Shown here one piece after another: positions 21,453-23,173 of a stretch of 23,173 nucleotides of DNA. The DNA comes from Loktanella sp. (GTDB lineage: Bacteria; Pseudomonadota; Alphaproteobacteria; Rhodobacterales; Rhodobacteraceae). The stretch is taken from NCBI GenBank assembly GCA_003551805.1, contig PUNR01000402.1, positions 1-23,173 of the forward strand, given 5' to 3'. Position 1 is the stretch's first letter, and the number at the start of each line of letters is the position of its first letter. The notes beneath the pieces are model-generated. The model did no database searches, was not told the DNA's origin, and saw only the letters and a program-made list of their open reading frames with translations. Made by a program: the position numbers and the translations under genes.

Positions 21453-22496
21453 TCAGATGATTTCGTCTTCGTCAAACAGGGGCGCTTCTTCCAGTTGTGC
21501 GGCCAGATCGCCCACTGCTGCCTCGGCTGCATCGGCGGATTTGACGGCGGCGACGTGGAACAAGGCATCGCCTTCATGCACGATAGGCATAACCGCGCGG
21601 CCGACGATGATGCCGGCATAGGCCGTGCGCACCTCGATCTCGCCGCCGCCGAAAGGGTCAGAGATGGCGGCGACCAGATCGTCCACAGCCACCACATCGC
21701 CTTCGGCCTTGAACATGCGCAGCAGGCCGCCCGCGGGGGCGCGCACCCATGAACTGCTGGAACAGACCAAAGGCTGTGCCTTCGCGGCAGCGATGCCTGC
21801 CTTGGGCAAAAGACCGACGTCTTTGAGCACCCGCAATATCCCCGCAAGCCCCGCACGCACGGACATTTCGTCAAAGCGCATCCCCTCGCCCGCTTCGTAA
21901 AGCAGGACATCGACGCCTTTCTTCTTAGCCTCCAGCCGCAGACTGCCGTCGCGCAAAGCAGAGGTCAGGATTACCGGCGCGCCAAACACGCGGGCAAGGC
22001 GCATGGTTTCGGGATTCTTTCCCGATACGCGGACCTGCGGCAGGTTCGTGCGGTGGATCGCGGCGGAATGCAGGTCGATACCCAGAACGCAGCGTTCGAC
22101 AATCTCGGTCATGAAGATATGCGCAAGGCGCGACGCGAGCGAGCCGTTGGGGGAGCCGGGAAAACAGCGGTTCAGATCGCGTCGATCAGGCAGATAGCGC
22201 GAATGGTTCAGGAACCCGAATGTGTTTACGATCGGCACCACGATAAGCGTGCCTGCCACGTTCTTCAGCGTGCCGGTGCGCAACAGGCGGCGGACGATTT
22301 CGACGCCAATCACCTCGTCCCCGTGAATACCGGCGCTGATGAATACTGTGGGCCCATCGCTACGCCCGTGGACCACATGGGCAGACAATGTCACAGGCGT
22401 GTAGTCGGACAAGGTGCTGACGGGGATATTGACGGTCCTGCGGGTGCCGGCTGCAACCTCTTCGCCGGCAATCGTAAACGGGGGGCGTGATTTCAT
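21453..22496 (-). CDS. succinylglutamate desuccinylase / aspartoacylase family zinc hydrolase
   Basis: A 347-residue AstE/AspA-like metallo-carboxypeptidase-fold protein (M14 relatives). The zinc ligands are H59 and E62 in AGIHGDEVIG and a second His in GIDLHSAA (~141-148). Other family parts are VPIVNTFGFLNHSRYLPDRRDLNRCFPG (~87-114), with the substrate-binding arginine pair, and the C-terminal biotinyl/lipoyl-like barrel (about 250-330, SSWVRAPAGGLLRMF and GDVVAVDDLVAAISDPFGG). Proteins of this group remove acyl groups from N-acyl amino acids or related amides. It overlaps the upstream rimK-like gene as ATGA, and such ligase-deacylase pairs recur in marine bacteria, so it may act on the glutamylated product of the ligase; that is inference. 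No signal peptide. Confidence 0.9.
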   Translation of the reverse strand: MKSRPPFTIAGEEVAAGTRRTVNIPVSTLSDYTPVTLSAHVVHGRSDGPTVFISAGIHGDEVIGVEIVRRLLRTGTLKNVAGTLIVVPIVNTFGFLNHSRYLPDRRDLNRCFPGSPNGSLASRLAHIFMTEIVERCVLGIDLHSAAIHRTNLPQVRVSGKNPETMRLARVFGAPVILTSALRDGSLRLEAKKKGVDVLLYEAGEGMRFDEMSVRAGLAGILRVLKDVGLLPKAGIAAAKAQPLVCSSSSWVRAPAGGLLRMFKAEGDVVAVDDLVAAISDPFGGGEIEVRTAYAGIIVGRAVMPIVHEGDALFHVAAVKSADAAEAAVGDLAAQLEEAPLFDEDEII

Positions 22497-23173
22497 CCTT
22501 TGCCTTTGGTCTTGGTGGCGTTGGGTTTGGCGTTCTTTTCAATATATTCAATGATCTTTCCGGCGATATCCAGCCCTGTCGCTTTTTCCACGCCTTCCAG
22601 ACCAGGGGATGAATTGACTTCCATTACCACCGGGCCGTGGTTCGCGCGCAGCATATCCACACCGCAGACGTTCAGCCCCATCGCCTTGGCCGACCGGATC
22701 GCGGTGGACCGTTCTTCGGGGGACAGTTTGATCACCTGCGCGGACCCGCCGCGGTGCAGGTTGGACCGGAATTCGCCTTCGGCACCGGTGCGTTTCATCG
22801 CAGCGACAACCTTGCCGCCGACGACGATGGCGCGGATATCGGTGCCGCCTGCCTCTTTGATGAATTCCTGCAGCAGGATGTTCACGCCCGCGCCGCGGAA
22901 CGCCTCGACCACGGATTTTGCGGAACGATCGGTATCGGCCAAAACCACGCCGATGCCCTGCGTGCCTTCTAGCAGCTTGATGACCACGGGTGCGCCACCG
23001 GCAAGTTTCAGCACCTCGTCGGTCTGGCGAGGATCATGGGCGAAGGTCGTGACCGGCAGGCCGATGCCGTCACGCGCCAGCAATTGCATCGACCGCAGCT
23101 TGTCACGCGACCGGCCGATGCCGACGCTTTCATTCAGCGGAAACACGCCCTGCATTTCGAACTGGCGCAGCAC
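22493..23173 (-). CDS. rimK: RimK family ATP-grasp alpha-L-glutamate ligase (5' end beyond window)
   Basis: The 227 visible codons are the C-terminal three quarters of a RimK protein. They read very close to E. coli RimK, which adds glutamates to the C-terminus of ribosomal protein S6: RQFEMQGVFPLNES, SRDKLRSMQLLARDGI, VVIKLLEGTQGIGVVLA (ATP-grasp), QEFIKEAGGTDIRAIVVG, FRSNLHRGG and VMEVNSSPGLEGVEKATG (metal-binding EVN). About 75 N-terminal residues are missing because the gene continues past 23173; the first visible codon is GTG coding valine in the interior of the protein, not a start. It is translationally coupled to the deacylase gene by a 4-nt overlap. Marine alphaproteobacteria often also carry a RimB-like zinc protease upstream; this cannot be checked here. 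Confidence 0.93.
   Translation of the reverse strand: MLRQFEMQGVFPLNESVGIGRSRDKLRSMQLLARDGIGLPVTTFAHDPRQTDEVLKLAGGAPVVIKLLEGTQGIGVVLADTDRSAKSVVEAFRGAGVNILLQEFIKEAGGTDIRAIVVGGKVVAAMKRTGAEGEFRSNLHRGGSAQVIKLSPEERSTAIRSAKAMGLNVCGVDMLRANHGPVVMEVNSSPGLEGVEKATGLDIAGKIIEYIEKNAKPNATKTKGKG

Noticed and set aside
1..23173. CRISPR arrays, insertion sequences, prophage genes, tRNA or rRNA genes
   Set aside because: None was visible: no regularly spaced repeats, no transposase or integrase motifs, no cloverleaf-like or rRNA-like stretches were recognised.

Overview
The window looks like a chromosomal segment of a marine alphaproteobacterium of the Roseobacter group (Rhodobacteraceae/Roseobacteraceae). The reasons are the moderately high GC, the rsmB - heparinase-like - purH - lspA order, the BamF/DUF3035-type lipoprotein after lspA, a fused MutL with an endonuclease motif, and a ChrR/RpoE singlet-oxygen sigma system whose zinc-ligand spacing equals that of Rhodobacter sphaeroides. 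No prophage, insertion sequence, CRISPR array, tRNA or rRNA was seen.

Layout. Positions 1-10227 (+) form a long housekeeping block: the 3' end of rsmB (with a possible frameshifting insertion at the edge), a heparinase II/III-like protein, purH, lspA, a very short BamF-like lipoprotein, a pair of M16 peptidase subunits (one with the zinc motif, one without), mutL and rmuC. Positions 10253-11567 (-) hold rpoE-chrR, an ECF sigma factor and its zinc anti-sigma factor. Facing away from it at 11690-16279 (+) is a tightly overlapped five-gene operon: flavin amine oxidase, DUF1365, MFS transporter, DUF3833 and SDR. It matches the sigmaE-dependent RSP1091-1087 group of R. sphaeroides, linked to furan fatty acids and singlet oxygen. 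The 123-bp gap between the two divergent units has a good TGATCC-N18-TA promoter for each direction, so the sigma factor probably controls itself and the lipid operon from one control region.

The rest: DUF3775 (+) converges on a histidine phosphatase - saccharopine dehydrogenase pair (-). Next comes a 469-bp AT-richer gene-free stretch with inverted repeats, then a small exported protein with a textbook intrinsic terminator, then recQ (+). A cluster of three small hairpins separates recQ from the convergent rimK-type ligase and AspA/AstE-type deacylase pair (-). The ligase gene runs off the right edge.

The most notable system is the rpoE-chrR / lipid operon with paired sigmaE promoters. The family is known; local peculiarities are an rpoE start codon only 4 nt beyond its own -10, no cyclopropane-synthase-like methyltransferase in the operon, and serial GTGA stop-start overlaps. 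All family names come from motif recognition by eye; no database search was run.
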